From: Pseudomonas resinovorans NBRC 106553
GTDB lineage: Bacteria > Pseudomonadota > Gammaproteobacteria > Pseudomonadales > Pseudomonadaceae
Assembly: GCF_000412695.1 (NCBI RefSeq)
Contig: NC_021506.1
Location: 134,966-198,965, forward strand
DNA: 64,000 nt
Direction: 5' to 3'
Part shown: piece by piece, positions 1 through 10,437 of the stretch
Layout of the letters: each line of letters starts with the position of its first letter
Numbering within the stretch: the first letter of the stretch is position 1
Made by a program: the position numbers and the translations under genes
The notes under the pieces: generated by a model
Told to the model about the DNA's origin: nothing
The model's database searches: none
Seen by the model: only the letters and a program-made list of their open reading frames with translations

Positions 1-3000
1 GAGAATGTGCCTCTTGTCATTGATACTGCCGGCCCAGTAGCAGGGAAATTTGCCCCACGTCCATATACATGGGGTGATCCCGTTCTCTCTGGCGAAGTGT
101 GGAAACTCGGACTTGCAGCAATTGATGCTTTGACGTACTCGAGCTTCGTCCTAGATGGCTTCTCTGACTCATCGGGCATAAGCAAGGTCACTGCTAAGGT
201 TTACCGCGAGTCTGGCGCTCTTTATAAAGAACACAATGTGCTGTTTTCGGAAGAAACTAAGACGGCCTCGATTCAGTACCGGACAAATTTCTTCCCTGAC
301 TCCGATTTGGATGAAGTATTCGGGCTAGAGTTTGTTGTTACCGACAAAGCAGGAAACTCGACAGTAACCAAGCGTCAGAAGCTTATGTTCGACAATATTG
401 CAAACGTTCCAGCTGAACCGTTTGGTGTGTATGACCCAAGTGTGACGACTACCCTCGCACCTGGCCTAAAAGGGTTTGTTCCCTATGTAGCAGGGTCTTA
501 TGTAAAGACTAACCCGATACGACTTGCATGGAGAATCCCTAAGAGCAACTGGCATACCTATCGGCAGGGAGGGTTACGCTTCATCAATAGCTTTGGTGAA
601 AATCAAGTTGCTGGTGAGGATTCTGCATACGTTTATCTTGTCGGATCGCTTCCCTATCGCGCTGAGGATAATAACTACATCAGGTTTTACAACTTCGGCG
701 AATGGGGCTCGCAAGGTACTATTTCTTACAATTTGGTATTGCACCCATCAGCTCCGAAAACGCCTGTTATAAGCCGTATAGAATACTACTTTAGTGATAA
801 AGGCTGGCTCAATTATTCCGGTAGGGTGGTTTCGCCGCAAGAACTCCCGCTTACTGTAAGCAAAGTTCGCTATACCGTTGAGGCGCGGCCGTTTGATCAG
901 GTTGCTACCCATATGGGTACTTGTACTATTCCCGCTGGGCAGACCCAGTGCGAAATTACGGTTAATGTCCAACTCAATAAAGGCACGGCTGGTTACCTAC
1001 ATGACCAAGGGGTTCTAAAGAGTGCGGACGGTTCGTTGATCGCAACCGGGCAATGGGCGAATGTTTACTGGAACGACCTGTACCTGCCAATCCTCAGTTA
1101 CACATATGACTCGTCTAGTATGGTTCTGACTCTGAACGTCAGACAGCCGCAGCAGGGCGCATTTCAAAATGCTCTTAGCCATAGGGCATCATGGCTTGAA
1201 AATTCTAGCGGTACAGCGCTAAGCGTTACAAAAAAACTTACATCGTCGTCTGGTGAGTATTTTGAGTACGAATTTGATTTGAAAACCTTGCCGGAAGGCT
1301 CTCATGACCTTGTTGGTGTCGCTAGCGAAAACTTAGGTGCTATAACAAAGCTCCCGCTGTTCAAATTTCAAAGTGACCGGACAAAACCTGTTGTTACAGT
1401 AAGCAAAGGTGCGAGCGATACTATTGATACACTCGACAAAATCACTTTTACCGTAACAGACAACAAAGATCCTGCGCCCAAGATCACTTCTATTGCATTG
1501 ACCGGGGGGCCTGCAAACGAGTCGATTGCTCTTTCGTTCCGCAAAATCAGTGCGACTACCTACGGCCTCGAGTATCCGATCCTTTTCCCGTCGCTAACAG
1601 CGGGAGAGAGTTATACCCTTCGAGTTAATGCGCAGGACGCACAGCAGAATATGGGCGTCGGCTCAACCACATTCCTCTATAGTCCTAAGATGGCTGGGAT
1701 TGTGGGGCATGTAAACGGTCTCGTTAATATCCCTGCGGTACCAAAAGAGTTTAATCGTAACGATGGGTCTGTAGTGATTAATAGCGAGCAACTAAAGCTT
1801 GCTGATGGGACGCCAGTTTCTGGTGTTTATGATCTGCTTGCAACGCTCAGGTCTGACGCAGCAACACCTCTAATGATTGGCGGTGTGCTCGTCAATCCGG
1901 GAGCAACAGTTACCATTAGCCAACTCAACTTCACGAACACCAGCGGTAAAATATCACTCCCTGTTGTCCCGGTAACTCAAGGTGCTACAGGGAGGAATGG
2001 CGTGATCATTTCTACCTCCGCGCCGAACGCTCCTGTGGTCTATGCCGATATTAATACCTGGATGCCCAAGGTCACGCTGGGCATCAACGATAGAAATCCA
2101 GTTCAGGCAATGACTGACACCACGGTAAAACTGTCAGCTTCAGCTAGCAGCATTTGCCCTCTAACGACATCTCCCGCGGTGGCAAGGTCTGCCGATGCCA
2201 TCAAGTCGCCCATCTGCTTGCTTGAGTGGACGAGCATTCCCCGAGGCCTTCAACAAGTAGAGGTTTCCGGTGCACCTCACCCGGTCACTCAGCTGACTGG
2301 GCGAGTCCTCGACGCAGGCCAGCAGAAGGTTGCTTATTCTCTCTATGTATTCAACAAGGGCACTGAAAAGGTACTGCTGAGCAGCGGTGAAGAAATACTG
2401 AGCGTCAAAGCCGCGACCGGCTCAACAACCTTCGTCCAATCGCTGCATGAGAAAAGTGTTACTCGTGCGATGGAGGCTGCATCCGTCACCATGACGCAGC
2501 GTTCGGGGCCAACGTGCTCGATCACTGGTGATGACGCAGCGGCAAAGAGCGCAGGCATGAGCGGCGGGGCCTTGAAGTGCTTGATTGAGTTCACGGTCAT
2601 CCCGAAAGACCTGAACATCAAAGCGCTCGATCCTCTTGAGTTGACCGGCGTTTTCACCCGTTCCGGGCAGCACCCGATTCGCTGGACGGCTAGCGTCTAC
2701 GACACCACCGGGAAAAAGATCACCCTCGAAGAGGGGCAATCGGTCATTCAGGTAATAGAACCGCCTGTAACGACGAAACTGACGGTCAGCGTCAACGAAA
2801 GCTCGTCGGTGGAAGCAACTCCCATCGAGGACTTCCCGGCAGCGTGGGAGAAGAAAACCTATTCAATTCTGTCGAGCGCGTCCCAGGGCTCTGTAGTGGC
2901 GACCCCTAGCGGGTTCACCTACACCCCGAACACTGGATACGTTGGCTCCGATGAGTTCAAGTACCGCGTGCAGGACGTGTCTGGGATGAAGGCTGAAGCG

Positions 3001-5519
3001 ACCGCGGTTGTGAATGTCGCGAAGTTCAATTACGCCCCTACCTGGACGGGAGTAACCATTCAGGCTCGTGAAGGGCAAGTGAGTGACCAGGTTGCTCCTG
3101 AGGTCCATGACATCAATCTCTGGGACAGCCATACGTTCAAGATCCTCACGAACCCGACGCACGGGACTGTCCGTGTGTTCTATGGCCGTATGGAGTACAC
3201 CCCTAATCCTGGTTTCTATGGGGAAGATTTGTTCACTTTCAGCGCCACGGATCAGGAAGGGCTCAGTGTAGAAGGAGAGGGGAAGGTCACTGTTGCTCAG
3301 TTCAATTTTGCACCAACGGGTATCACCCCTTCGACAGTGAAGATGTATGCAGGAATCGGTGGAACGGCCGATCTGAAAGTAATCGATCCGAACAATTGGG
3401 GCTCGCACACATTGCAAGTCGTCAAACAGCCAGCACATGGCCATGTGACGGTGGAGGGGATGAGCATCACCTATAAGACCGATGGCCAGGCTGAAACCTC
3501 AGTACAGATTCGTGCCATTGACCAGGATGGCCTCTATGTCGATCAAGATGTCGTCCTGAAGCTTTTGCCGGCCTGGGAAATGTTCAAAGATCGAGAGGTT
3601 CAGCCTACCTCGGTGGCCCCGAGCATCCCGGCCGTGAAGCAACAAATGACGACCCGTTTGGGTGCCTATGCGCTCCGAATTCCCGACCAGAAAGTGATTC
3701 AGGCTCTCGGCAGCGAGATCATCGCCATCGTCACGCCTGACTCGAAAGTTGGGGTGACACTGGAGCATCGTGAGCTTTCTCAAGGCACTGGTATGCGTCT
3801 GGTACCTACTAAAATGACTGCCGATCTGCTGGAGGCCCGTTTAGGTGGCCTGGATGTTGGGGTCGATGGCCAGGCGCAGGTCTATCTAAGTCGCGCCGAT
3901 ATGACTGGCCCTGTCTATTCCGTGCCGGTAACCGTATGGGCTCCGGAGGGCGTACTGACGGCTGATACATGGGAGATTCTACAAGCTTCCGGCCGTGCTC
4001 AAATCAGCTTCAGCCCGAGCAATGGGGCATGCAGCATCTTGACCAGCGAAGCTGTCGCGAAGACGAAAAATGCACTTCAGGATCGTGCTTGCTACGTCAC
4101 TTGGACGAAAACTCCCGATGAATGGCGCAACGCTAGTACTTTGGCCAACCTGATGATGGATGCCGGCGGGAGTTCTTTGGGAAACCAGACTATCGAGGCT
4201 ACCGCCTATGTGTTTGACCCTAGCGGCGTGAAATACAAGGTTGCGAGCTTCACTCGTGACCTGAAGATCCTTCCGGTCGCTGATCAGATCCACTTTGCCT
4301 TGAAGCCAGCACCAGAAGAGGCCTATCAGAAAGTCCAGGAGCTTTCCTTGTCGCTCCGTCACACGGATGGTCCTGTATGTGATGCAACAGCGAACGAAGG
4401 CGTTGCAAAAAAGACAGCACAGCAATGGTCGAGCCGCCCATCGTGCCTTATTCGTTGGATGCAGATGCCAGAAGGCATGGCCCAGCAGCGCAACACCGTC
4501 ACGCCACTCGCGGAAGGAGCAATGAGTCTGCTCGGGGCAAACAACATTTCCTGGAAGGCATCCATGTTTACTCCGAGTGGTCAGGAAATCGATATTGGCT
4601 ACGGAGAGCACAGCGTAAACGTGATCGAGCCGCCCGCAATCGAAATCGATATGCCGGCCAGCAATCTGGTGAAAGAGGGGCTGTATTCGGTGTCACAACT
4701 CGGCGGCTATGTTGGTAGCGCGTCGGTGACCGCAATCGCGGCTTCCCTGGACGTGGCGATTAACCGGGCGGATGCAGTGATTGAACGTTCTACGATTCCG
4801 AGCTACGGCCGTTCCCAGCGGTTTACGCGCTACATCGAAGGGGCCGAGGCCCCCCTGTGGAGCGTAACGCCATACTCAGTTGACGTTGGATACACCGCGC
4901 TCCCAAATATGAGGTCGACCAAGACCGCATCACTCCTGTCGGTCCCTCACGACAAAATTCTCCCTGTCATTCTCAACGACGAGAGAACCGTTCTGGATAC
5001 GGTCAGCCTTCCAATCCGCGTGGCGATTAAAGACACCCGCTACATGGAGGATGCGTATCGGCTGAGCAGCATGGGCGACTGGGATATTCGCCTGCTTTCG
5101 ACAACTGCCGGAGTCAACTACGAGCCGATGACAAACTGGGAGCCAATCGACGAGAACGGGGAGGTTGAGTTCGAGGTCGATTTGCAATCGCTAACGAACA
5201 AAGCGGTTCGCATCATTGCTGAAGCGCGTGTTCGCTCGCCTGTGCCGGAATACGAGCTGATTCGGGAGTCGGGCTCGCCAATGGTGCTTTCCGTGCTAAA
5301 CGGCGAAGCTCTTGATGGTTCAATTCAGGCGCTGCGCGTTATCGGCCCTGCTCCTCTTCGCAGCAGCTTCTACGCCGTCACCAATGATCGCTACCAGTCA
5401 GGAGACATTGGTGAGGTTCGCTGGGAAATGAGCAAAGACGGCGGTGTGTCGTGGGAAGGCGTTGAGGCCAATGCGAAGCTGCCGCAACGGCTCAGCATGA
5501 TCTTTCAGCGGGGTACATA
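1..5519 (+). pseudogene. Giant Ig-like repeat surface protein, N-terminal/central part (5' partial, interrupted by IS66)
   Basis: The reading frame is open from the first base, so the true start lies left of the window and no signal peptide can be seen. About 1,839 residues are present before the IS66 insertion. The protein is rich in beta-sandwich, Ig/cadherin-like segments. Positions about 2880-3545 hold three tandem-95-type repeats (patterns like YTPNTGYVGSDEFKYRV and YTPNPGFYGEDLFTF). Four copies of a cysteine-paired unit occur at 2155/2215, 2515/2578, 4030/4090 and 4378/4444 (C-x(about 20)-C followed by W/F and P). Removing the IS66 and one target duplication restores an open frame into the fragment at 8485-9931, giving at least 2,321 residues. 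It lies just upstream of the pilus genes, so a cell-surface or mating-contact role is plausible; that is inference. The disrupted gene would make a protein ending QRGT at an IS-supplied stop. Confidence 0.85.
5512..5519. repeat. 8-bp target-site duplication, left copy
   Basis: The sequence ggtacata immediately precedes the IS66 left inverted repeat and is repeated exactly at 8477-8484 after the right end. Eight-base duplications are the known signature of IS66-family insertion. Confidence 0.95.
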
Positions 5520-5564
5520 GTAAGCGTCCGCCCTGCACCCACTGCCTGCCCTAGCCTTGAATAG

Positions 5565-5605
5565 CCACAATGGTGCCCACCATTTTTTAGTGGGCACCAT
5601 TGTGG
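5565..5605. promoter_or_regulatory. 16-bp perfect inverted repeat at the tnpA start
   Basis: The arms ccacaatggtgcccac (5565-5580) and its exact reverse complement (5590-5605) enclose a 9-nt loop. The right arm ends over the likely GTG start of tnpA at 5602. In RNA the hairpin would bury the start region. That is the arrangement expected for protection of an IS against transcripts entering from outside, but here this is inferred from structure only. Confidence 0.6.
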
Positions 5606-5979
5606 ATACGCTCCCTTCTACTCCTCGTCGCAGTCGACGCCCCAACTTTTCGGTGGAGTTCAAGCGTCGTGTCGTCGAGGCCACGCTATTGCCCGGCGCA
5701 TCAGTCGCGTTGATCGCCCGAGAGCATGAGATCAATGCCAATCTCGTCTTCAAATGGCGCCGTCACTATCGGGAGGGGCAACTGGGGTCAGTCGCCCAGC
5801 AGGCCACTTTGTTACCGGTCAATCTGAGCAAGGCGCCGACGTCTTCAGCGGAAGAGGCCGTGCGACTGCCGCTGAGTCCGGGCGGTCTGGTCGTGGAGTG
5901 CGGTCGGGTCACCTTGCGCATTGAGGGCGTGCCCGACCCGCAAACCTTGCAACTGGTCTTGCAGCAGGTGTTGCGATGA
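5602..5979 (+). CDS. tnpA: IS66 TnpA accessory protein (IS66 Orf1)
   Basis: 125 residues if started at GTG 5602 (MDTLPSTPRRSRRPNF); a TTG at 5557 in frame would extend it through the inverted repeat. The N-terminal half is a helix-turn-helix of the IS3/IS66 Orf1 type (FSVEFKRRVVEATLLPGASV then NANLVFKWRRHYREG). The C-terminal part is variable. TnpA is required with TnpB and TnpC for IS66 transposition. Its stop overlaps the tnpB start (ATGA), indicating translational coupling. Confidence 0.88.
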   Translation: MDTLPSTPRRSRRPNFSVEFKRRVVEATLLPGASVALIAREHEINANLVFKWRRHYREGQLGSVAQQATLLPVNLSKAPTSSAEEAVRLPLSPGGLVVECGRVTLRIEGVPDPQTLQLVLQQVLR

Positions 5980-6320
5980 TTGCTCCGCCCATCGGGACTC
6001 GCATTTGGATCGCTGCCGGGGTCACGGACATGCGGCGGGGGTTCGATGGCCTGGCGGCCCTGGTGCAAACTCAGCTTGAAGCGGATCCATTCTCTGGCCA
6101 GATCTTTGTGTTTCGAGGCCGACGGGGTGACCGGATTAAATTGCTGTGGTGGGATGGCGATGGCTTGTGTTTGTTCTGCAAGCGGCTCGAGCAGGGGCGC
6201 TTCGTCTGGCCGCAGGCCGCCAGCGGCAGCGTATCCTTGACGACGGCACAACTCGCGATGCTGTTGGAGGGCATCGATTGGCGCCGACCGATACGCACCG
6301 CACCGGTACGAACGGTCTGA
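5976..6320 (+). CDS. tnpB: IS66 TnpB protein (IS66 Orf2)
   Basis: 114 residues, typical for the family. It shows the hallmark pattern of IS66 Orf2: GTRIWIAAGVTDMRRGFDGLA near the N-terminus split over residues 6-26, then FRGRRGDRIKLLWWDGDGLC. It starts inside the tnpA stop (ATGA at 5976) and is followed 35 nt later by tnpC. Its biochemical role in transposition is not established, but it is essential in studied IS66 elements. Confidence 0.92.
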   Translation: MIAPPIGTRIWIAAGVTDMRRGFDGLAALVQTQLEADPFSGQIFVFRGRRGDRIKLLWWDGDGLCLFCKRLEQGRFVWPQAASGSVSLTTAQLAMLLEGIDWRRPIRTAPVRTV

Positions 6321-6355
6321 TTTTCAACGCAGGAGAACACCAGTAACATCGCGCC

Positions 6356-7864
6356 ATGACCTGCGCGACTGACTGCCTCCCTGACGACATCCAGGCCTTG
6401 AAAGCCTTGGTAACCGCCCAGCGCGGGGAAATCGAGCACCTGAAACTGATGATCGCCAAGCTGCGGCGCACGCAGTTTGGTCGGCGTTCTGAGCAACTCG
6501 ATGGCATGCTCGACCAACTGCAACTGACGCTCGAGGAGTTGCAGGTCAGCGAGGCCGCACTGGCCTCGCCACCACCAGCCGAATCGCATCCACGTCCCCC
6601 TGTACGACGCAAGCCATTGCCCGCGCACTTGCCGCGTGAAATCCACGTCCATCGACCCGATACGCAGTGTCCTGGCTGTGGCGGCGAACTTCGCCATTTG
6701 GGTGATGACGTGGCTGAAGTTCTGGAGTACGTGCCGGCACGGTTCAAGGTGGTTCGCCATGTGCGGCCCAAGTTGGCTTGCCGCTGCTGTGACGGGATTG
6801 TGCAGGTTCCTGCCCCTAGCCGCCCGATTGCCCGGGGGCTTGCCGGGCCAGGATTGTTGGCCCATGTGCTGGTGTCCAAATACGTGGATCATCTGCCGCT
6901 GTATCGGCAGTCCGAAATCTATGCGCGCGAGGGCGTGTCCCTGGAGCGCTCGACCATGGCCGACTGGGTCGGCGAAGCGAGCCGGCTCTTGCAGCCATTG
7001 GTCGGCCGGTTGCGGCAGCACGTCATGACCAGCAACAAAGTCCACGCCGACGATACGCCGATCGCCGTGCTCGCCCCCGGCCAGGGTAAAACCAAGACCG
7101 GACGCTTGTGGACGTATGTGCGTGACGAGCGCCCCACAGGTAGTAGCACACCTGCGGCGGTCTGGTTTGCCTACTCGCCGGATCGCAAAGGCGAGCACCC
7201 CCGAGCCCATCTCAAAGGCTTCGCCGGGACATTACAAGCCGATGGTTATGCCGGTTTCGCTCAACTCTATGCCGCGGGCACGATTCACGAGGCGGCTTGT
7301 TGGGCGCATGCCCGGCGCAAGTTTTTCGACCTGCACAAGGCATTGGCCTCACCGATCGCCGCTGAAGCCTTGCAGCGGATTGGTGCGCTATACGCCATTG
7401 AGGCGGAAATTCGTGGACAACCGCCCGATCAACGACGCGCAGTGCGGCAGCGGCGAGCCAGCCCGCTGCTAGCGCAATTTCACGCCTGGCTTAACCACAC
7501 GCTGACGCAACTGCCGTCCAAATCGGCGCTGAGCGGTGCGATCTACTATGCCCTCGCACGTTGGCAGGCGCTGACGCGCTACTGCACGGATGGCCGCATT
7601 GAGATCGACAACAACGCCGCCGAACGCGCCCTGCGTACAGTCGCGCTGGGTCGCAAGAATTATCTGTTCGTCGGTTCCGACGCCGGCGGAGAAAGAGCGG
7701 CGGCGATCTATAGCCTGGTCGGTTCAGCCAAGCTCAACGCATTGAACCCACAGGCTTATTTGACGCACGTGCTGGAGCGCATCGCCGACTATCCAATCAA
7801 TCAGCTCGACGATTTGCTGCCCTGGAATATTGCTCTGCCTACCTTAGAACATGAGGCCGCTTGA
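6356..7864 (+). CDS. tnpC: IS66 DDE transposase TnpC
   Basis: 502 residues, full length. The domains in order are an N-terminal leucine-zipper-like coiled coil (residues about 10-65), a zinc-ribbon segment (CPGCGGEL about residue 103, with CRCC about 143), the DDE catalytic domain (HADDTPIAVL, then LQADGYAGF, and the E in EIDNNAAERALR), and an IS66 C-terminal tail. This is the catalytic transposase. The frame is intact with no stop or shift. Confidence 0.95.
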   Translation: MTCATDCLPDDIQALKALVTAQRGEIEHLKLMIAKLRRTQFGRRSEQLDGMLDQLQLTLEELQVSEAALASPPPAESHPRPPVRRKPLPAHLPREIHVHRPDTQCPGCGGELRHLGDDVAEVLEYVPARFKVVRHVRPKLACRCCDGIVQVPAPSRPIARGLAGPGLLAHVLVSKYVDHLPLYRQSEIYAREGVSLERSTMADWVGEASRLLQPLVGRLRQHVMTSNKVHADDTPIAVLAPGQGKTKTGRLWTYVRDERPTGSSTPAAVWFAYSPDRKGEHPRAHLKGFAGTLQADGYAGFAQLYAAGTIHEAACWAHARRKFFDLHKALASPIAAEALQRIGALYAIEAEIRGQPPDQRRAVRQRRASPLLAQFHAWLNHTLTQLPSKSALSGAIYYALARWQALTRYCTDGRIEIDNNAAERALRTVALGRKNYLFVGSDAGGERAAAIYSLVGSAKLNALNPQAYLTHVLERIADYPINQLDDLLPWNIALPTLEHEAA

Positions 7865-7867
7865 CCC

Positions 7868-8461
7868 ATGCCCAACGTCACCCGTTTGCGCCAGCCGGCC
7901 AGCGACCGTCTCCTGCAACTGCACATCGAGCTGACGTGGATAAAACCCGCCATCTGGCGCCGGGTCGCCGTGCCCGAGCGCATCACCCTGAGCAAGCTGC
8001 ACCAGGTCATTCAGGTGGTGATGGGCTGGAGCGACACCCATCTTCACGAGTTTGAAATCGCTGGCGAAAGCTACGGTATTCCCGATCCCGACTGGGGCCC
8101 TTCGGTCGTTTCGGAACAGCGCAAGACACTGACAAAGGTGCTGTATGGGTCGAAGACGTTTCGTTACGTCTATGACTTTGGCGACAACTGGGAGCACCGG
8201 ATCAAGACCGAGCGGCTGTTGCCGGCCATTGCGTGCCCGCAAGTGCCGTATTGCATCGACGGCGCCAATGCCAGTCCGCCGGAGGATGTTGGCGGCGCAC
8301 CGGGCTACGCTGATTTTCTGGATGCGCTTGCCGACCCCGAGCATCCCGAATACTTGAACATGCTCGACTGGTACGGCGATACCTTCGATCCCACGGCTTT
8401 TGACCGCGACGCCATCAACCAGCGCCTGAAGCGGATTAAGACCCGAGGGTCAAGACGGTAG
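7868..8461 (+). CDS. Plasmid pRiA4b ORF-3-like protein (IS66 passenger)
   Basis: 197 residues starting 4 bases after the tnpC stop and ending 15 bases before the right end of the element. It shows the family pattern LHIELTWIKPAIWRRVAVP near the N-terminus, then LHQVIQVVMGWSDTHLHEF and YVYDFGDNWEH. This family is widespread as a stand-alone plasmid/chromosome protein and as a fourth gene in some IS66-type elements; its function is unknown. Position and spacing show it travels with this IS. Confidence 0.85.
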   Translation: MPNVTRLRQPASDRLLQLHIELTWIKPAIWRRVAVPERITLSKLHQVIQVVMGWSDTHLHEFEIAGESYGIPDPDWGPSVVSEQRKTLTKVLYGSKTFRYVYDFGDNWEHRIKTERLLPAIACPQVPYCIDGANASPPEDVGGAPGYADFLDALADPEHPEYLNMLDWYGDTFDPTAFDRDAINQRLKRIKTRGSRR

Positions 8462-8476
8462 CGAGCGTACGCTTAC

Positions 8477-8484
8477 GGTACATA
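8477..8484. repeat. 8-bp target-site duplication, right copy
   Basis: Exact copy of the ggtacata at 5512-5519, directly after the right IS66 end (gcttac). The perfect match suggests a recent insertion. Confidence 0.95.
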
Positions 8485-9931
8485 TCTGCTGAGGGCAGAG
8501 TTGACGAACCGCCATAGCGGCGCGAAATCCATGACGCCTACGGTCGAAGTTATTGCCTATGTCGTGCCTGTTGCCCGCCTCAAAGGCCCAGCAAACGTGT
8601 TTATTGGTGATAGCGGCACGTTCAAACTCACGGACCTCAAGGGTAATACGCTCGATACGACCGGAATGGTTGTGGAATGGTCGGAGGATCGCGGTAAGAC
8701 TTGGGTCGCCGGGGAAGGCTCCTACCGACTGGGCCGTAATTCCGCTGATCGTGTATACCTCACGGCCAGGCTGAAGTACTCAGACTCCCCAGAGGATAAG
8801 CGCGTCTACAAAACCCTCCGCGCAGGTGTTGCGTTTAGACCTGTCCGACCGCCTCGTGTACAGATAATCGGGCCGCGTCGTCCTGAGGTAGGAAAGGAAG
8901 CTACTTGGGTCGCCAACTTGATGATGCCGTACCCAAAAATGGATATGACAATGGATGGTGAGTTCATCCTGCCGGACGGCACAGTCGTCGACTCCACCGA
9001 AGTGAAGTACACCCCCACTCGGGAGGACATGGAGAAAGAAGAGAGCCACATCAGCGTCCGATCTTGGATCAATGGGTATGAGGATCGAGGCGGTTTGGGT
9101 CTAACTCAGCACCGCCTGATTTTCTGGTCCTATGACTGGCCTGAGTGGAAGATCAACACGAAGTACTCAGCGAAGTATGCGCCGGCAGACTTGACCATGA
9201 CGGCTCGATCTCTTGGCTTGTTCCGAGAATTCGAGGGCTTAACCATCGAGTGGGATATCCCACCCTACGCTGGCCTCCAAATGATCAAGGACACCAACCA
9301 GACCAGTCGTATCGTGCGGCTGACTGAGCCGGGGATCTACACATTCGGCGCTCACATCACCGACTCGCGGGGCAACTATAGCTATGCCGAAACAGAGATG
9401 GAGTTTTTGGAGCCGATTCCGTGGGATGTGAAATTGTCCTGGAGTGGGGATAACGACGCGAATCGTGCCCCGCTGGGCGTTCTGATCCGGCCGTCAATCA
9501 CCGGCGGGCACCCTAAGGATCAGATACTCAGCAAAACGTTCAGTCTCAACGGGGAGACGCTATCTAGCTCGGGGGACTATGGCCGGGCGACCCTTGAAAA
9601 AGAGGGTGTGTATACGGTGAAACTGGATGTCGCCAGCGCAATGGGCCACACAGCAGCAGGCGAGGTTGACATCTCGGTCGCAAGGAATAAGCCCCCTGTC
9701 TGCAAACTGGAGGTTGTGGTCGGTCGAACCTCCTGGCTGGCAAAAGCCGTTTGTACTGATGAAGATGGCCGCATGGCCAAAAACCTTTGGTTCATCAATG
9801 GTGAGCAGCAGGCTCTCAGCTCAAACAGCATCTCCGTACCAATGTGGCGTTATCCAGATGGCGAACCGGTAATTACCCTGGTAGGCATCGATAACTCTGG
9901 TGCCGAATCACCTCCAGTCTCCAACAAGTAA
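8485..9931 (+). pseudogene. Giant Ig-like repeat surface protein, C-terminal part (separated by IS66)
   Basis: This is the 3' continuation of the gene cut at 5519. The split codon is TA (5518-5519) plus T (8485), giving Tyr, followed by LLRAELTNRHSG in frame. About 481 residues follow, with more Ig/PKD-like beta segments (for example DEDGRMAKNLWFINGEQ near the end). A TTG at 8501 could act as a new start, but no strong ribosome binding site precedes it, so independent expression is doubtful. The gene ends just before a good terminator at 9938. Function is unknown beyond the surface-repeat architecture. Confidence 0.85.
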
Positions 9932-9937
9932 AGGGAA

Positions 9938-9961
9938 GGGCCGCATAAAGCGGCCCTTTTT
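9938..9961 (+). terminator. Rho-independent terminator after the giant gene
   Basis: Stem gggccgc/gcggccc with loop ataaa, followed by five T residues. It separates the Ig-like gene from the pilin gene. Confidence 0.85.
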
Positions 9962-9968
9962 AATTTCC

Positions 9969-9991
9969 GTCGACAAATGCGCTTGAAAGCG
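9969..9991 (+). promoter_or_regulatory. Weak copy of the transfer-operon upstream motif
   Basis: 16 of 23 positions match the 20778 copy, including the block gcgc-tTGAAA-gcg. It lies about 80 nt upstream of the pilin start. On its own this would not be convincing; it is listed because three closer copies precede other transfer genes at a fixed distance. Confidence 0.35.
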
Positions 9992-10070
9992 AAACACAGG
10001 CTTACGGAAAGCACGAAAAATGTCTCCGGAGCGCAGCCCCTGCGCATGTCAACCTCTAGGAGCAAGACCA

Positions 10071-10415
10071 ATGCACGTCAACAAAGCAACCCTCCAAACG
10101 ATGGCCATCGCAGCGGCAATGGTGGCTGCCGGTACCGCGCTCGCAGGTACCGGCGGCGATACGTTCGATAGCGTGTGGATTACCTTGACCGAGTGGATGC
10201 AAGGTACCCTCGGCCGCATTCTGATCGGCCTGATGATCCTCACCGGCATCGGCGCTGGCGTTCTTCGCCAATCGCTTATGCCGTTCGTTACTGGCGTTGG
10301 CGGCGGTGTTGGCCTCTATGCTGCGCCGGATGTTATCGAGTCGGTAATGTCGGCAACTATCCCAGCAGCAGCTGTAGTCACCAGCGCTCTCCAAGCCCTG
10401 CCTGTAGGCTTCTGA
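10071..10415 (+). CDS. F-type pilin (TraA-like), predicted
   Basis: 114 residues. The ATG at 10071 is chosen because AGGAG (10058-10062) sits 8 nt upstream; an in-frame ATG at 10020 has no such site. The product has a leader with a hydrophobic core and an ALA cleavage site at about residue 24, then a small mature protein with two hydrophobic segments (ILIGLMILTGIGAGVL and a Gly/Ala-rich segment). That is the size and architecture of F-type propilin. It lies immediately before dsbC-traC as in R27/SXT-like systems. The sequence is too divergent for certainty. Confidence 0.65.
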   Translation: MHVNKATLQTMAIAAAMVAAGTALAGTGGDTFDSVWITLTEWMQGTLGRILIGLMILTGIGAGVLRQSLMPFVTGVGGGVGLYAAPDVIESVMSATIPAAAVVTSALQALPVGF

Positions 10416-10437
10416 TCTAAGTCAGAACGCCTCTCTG

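Larger units (their letters stand above)
5520..8476 (+). mobile_element. IS66-family insertion sequence with an extra passenger gene (2,957 bp)
   Basis: The ends are gtaagcgtccg on the left and cgtacgcttac on the right, imperfect inverted repeats starting GTAAGCGT as in IS66 elements. The element carries tnpA, tnpB and tnpC in the usual order plus a fourth gene (7868-8461) of the plasmid pRiA4b ORF-3 type inside the right end. All frames are intact and the target duplication is perfect, so it is probably active. It interrupts the giant Ig-like gene. Confidence 0.95.

Noticed and set aside
2863..3444. 193-codon minus-strand frame inside the giant gene
   Set aside because: Antisense to a clearly coding frame, with no ribosome site and implausible composition.
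6071..7210. 379-codon minus-strand frame across IS66 tnpB and tnpC
   Set aside because: Antisense to recognised transposase genes; no domain seen.
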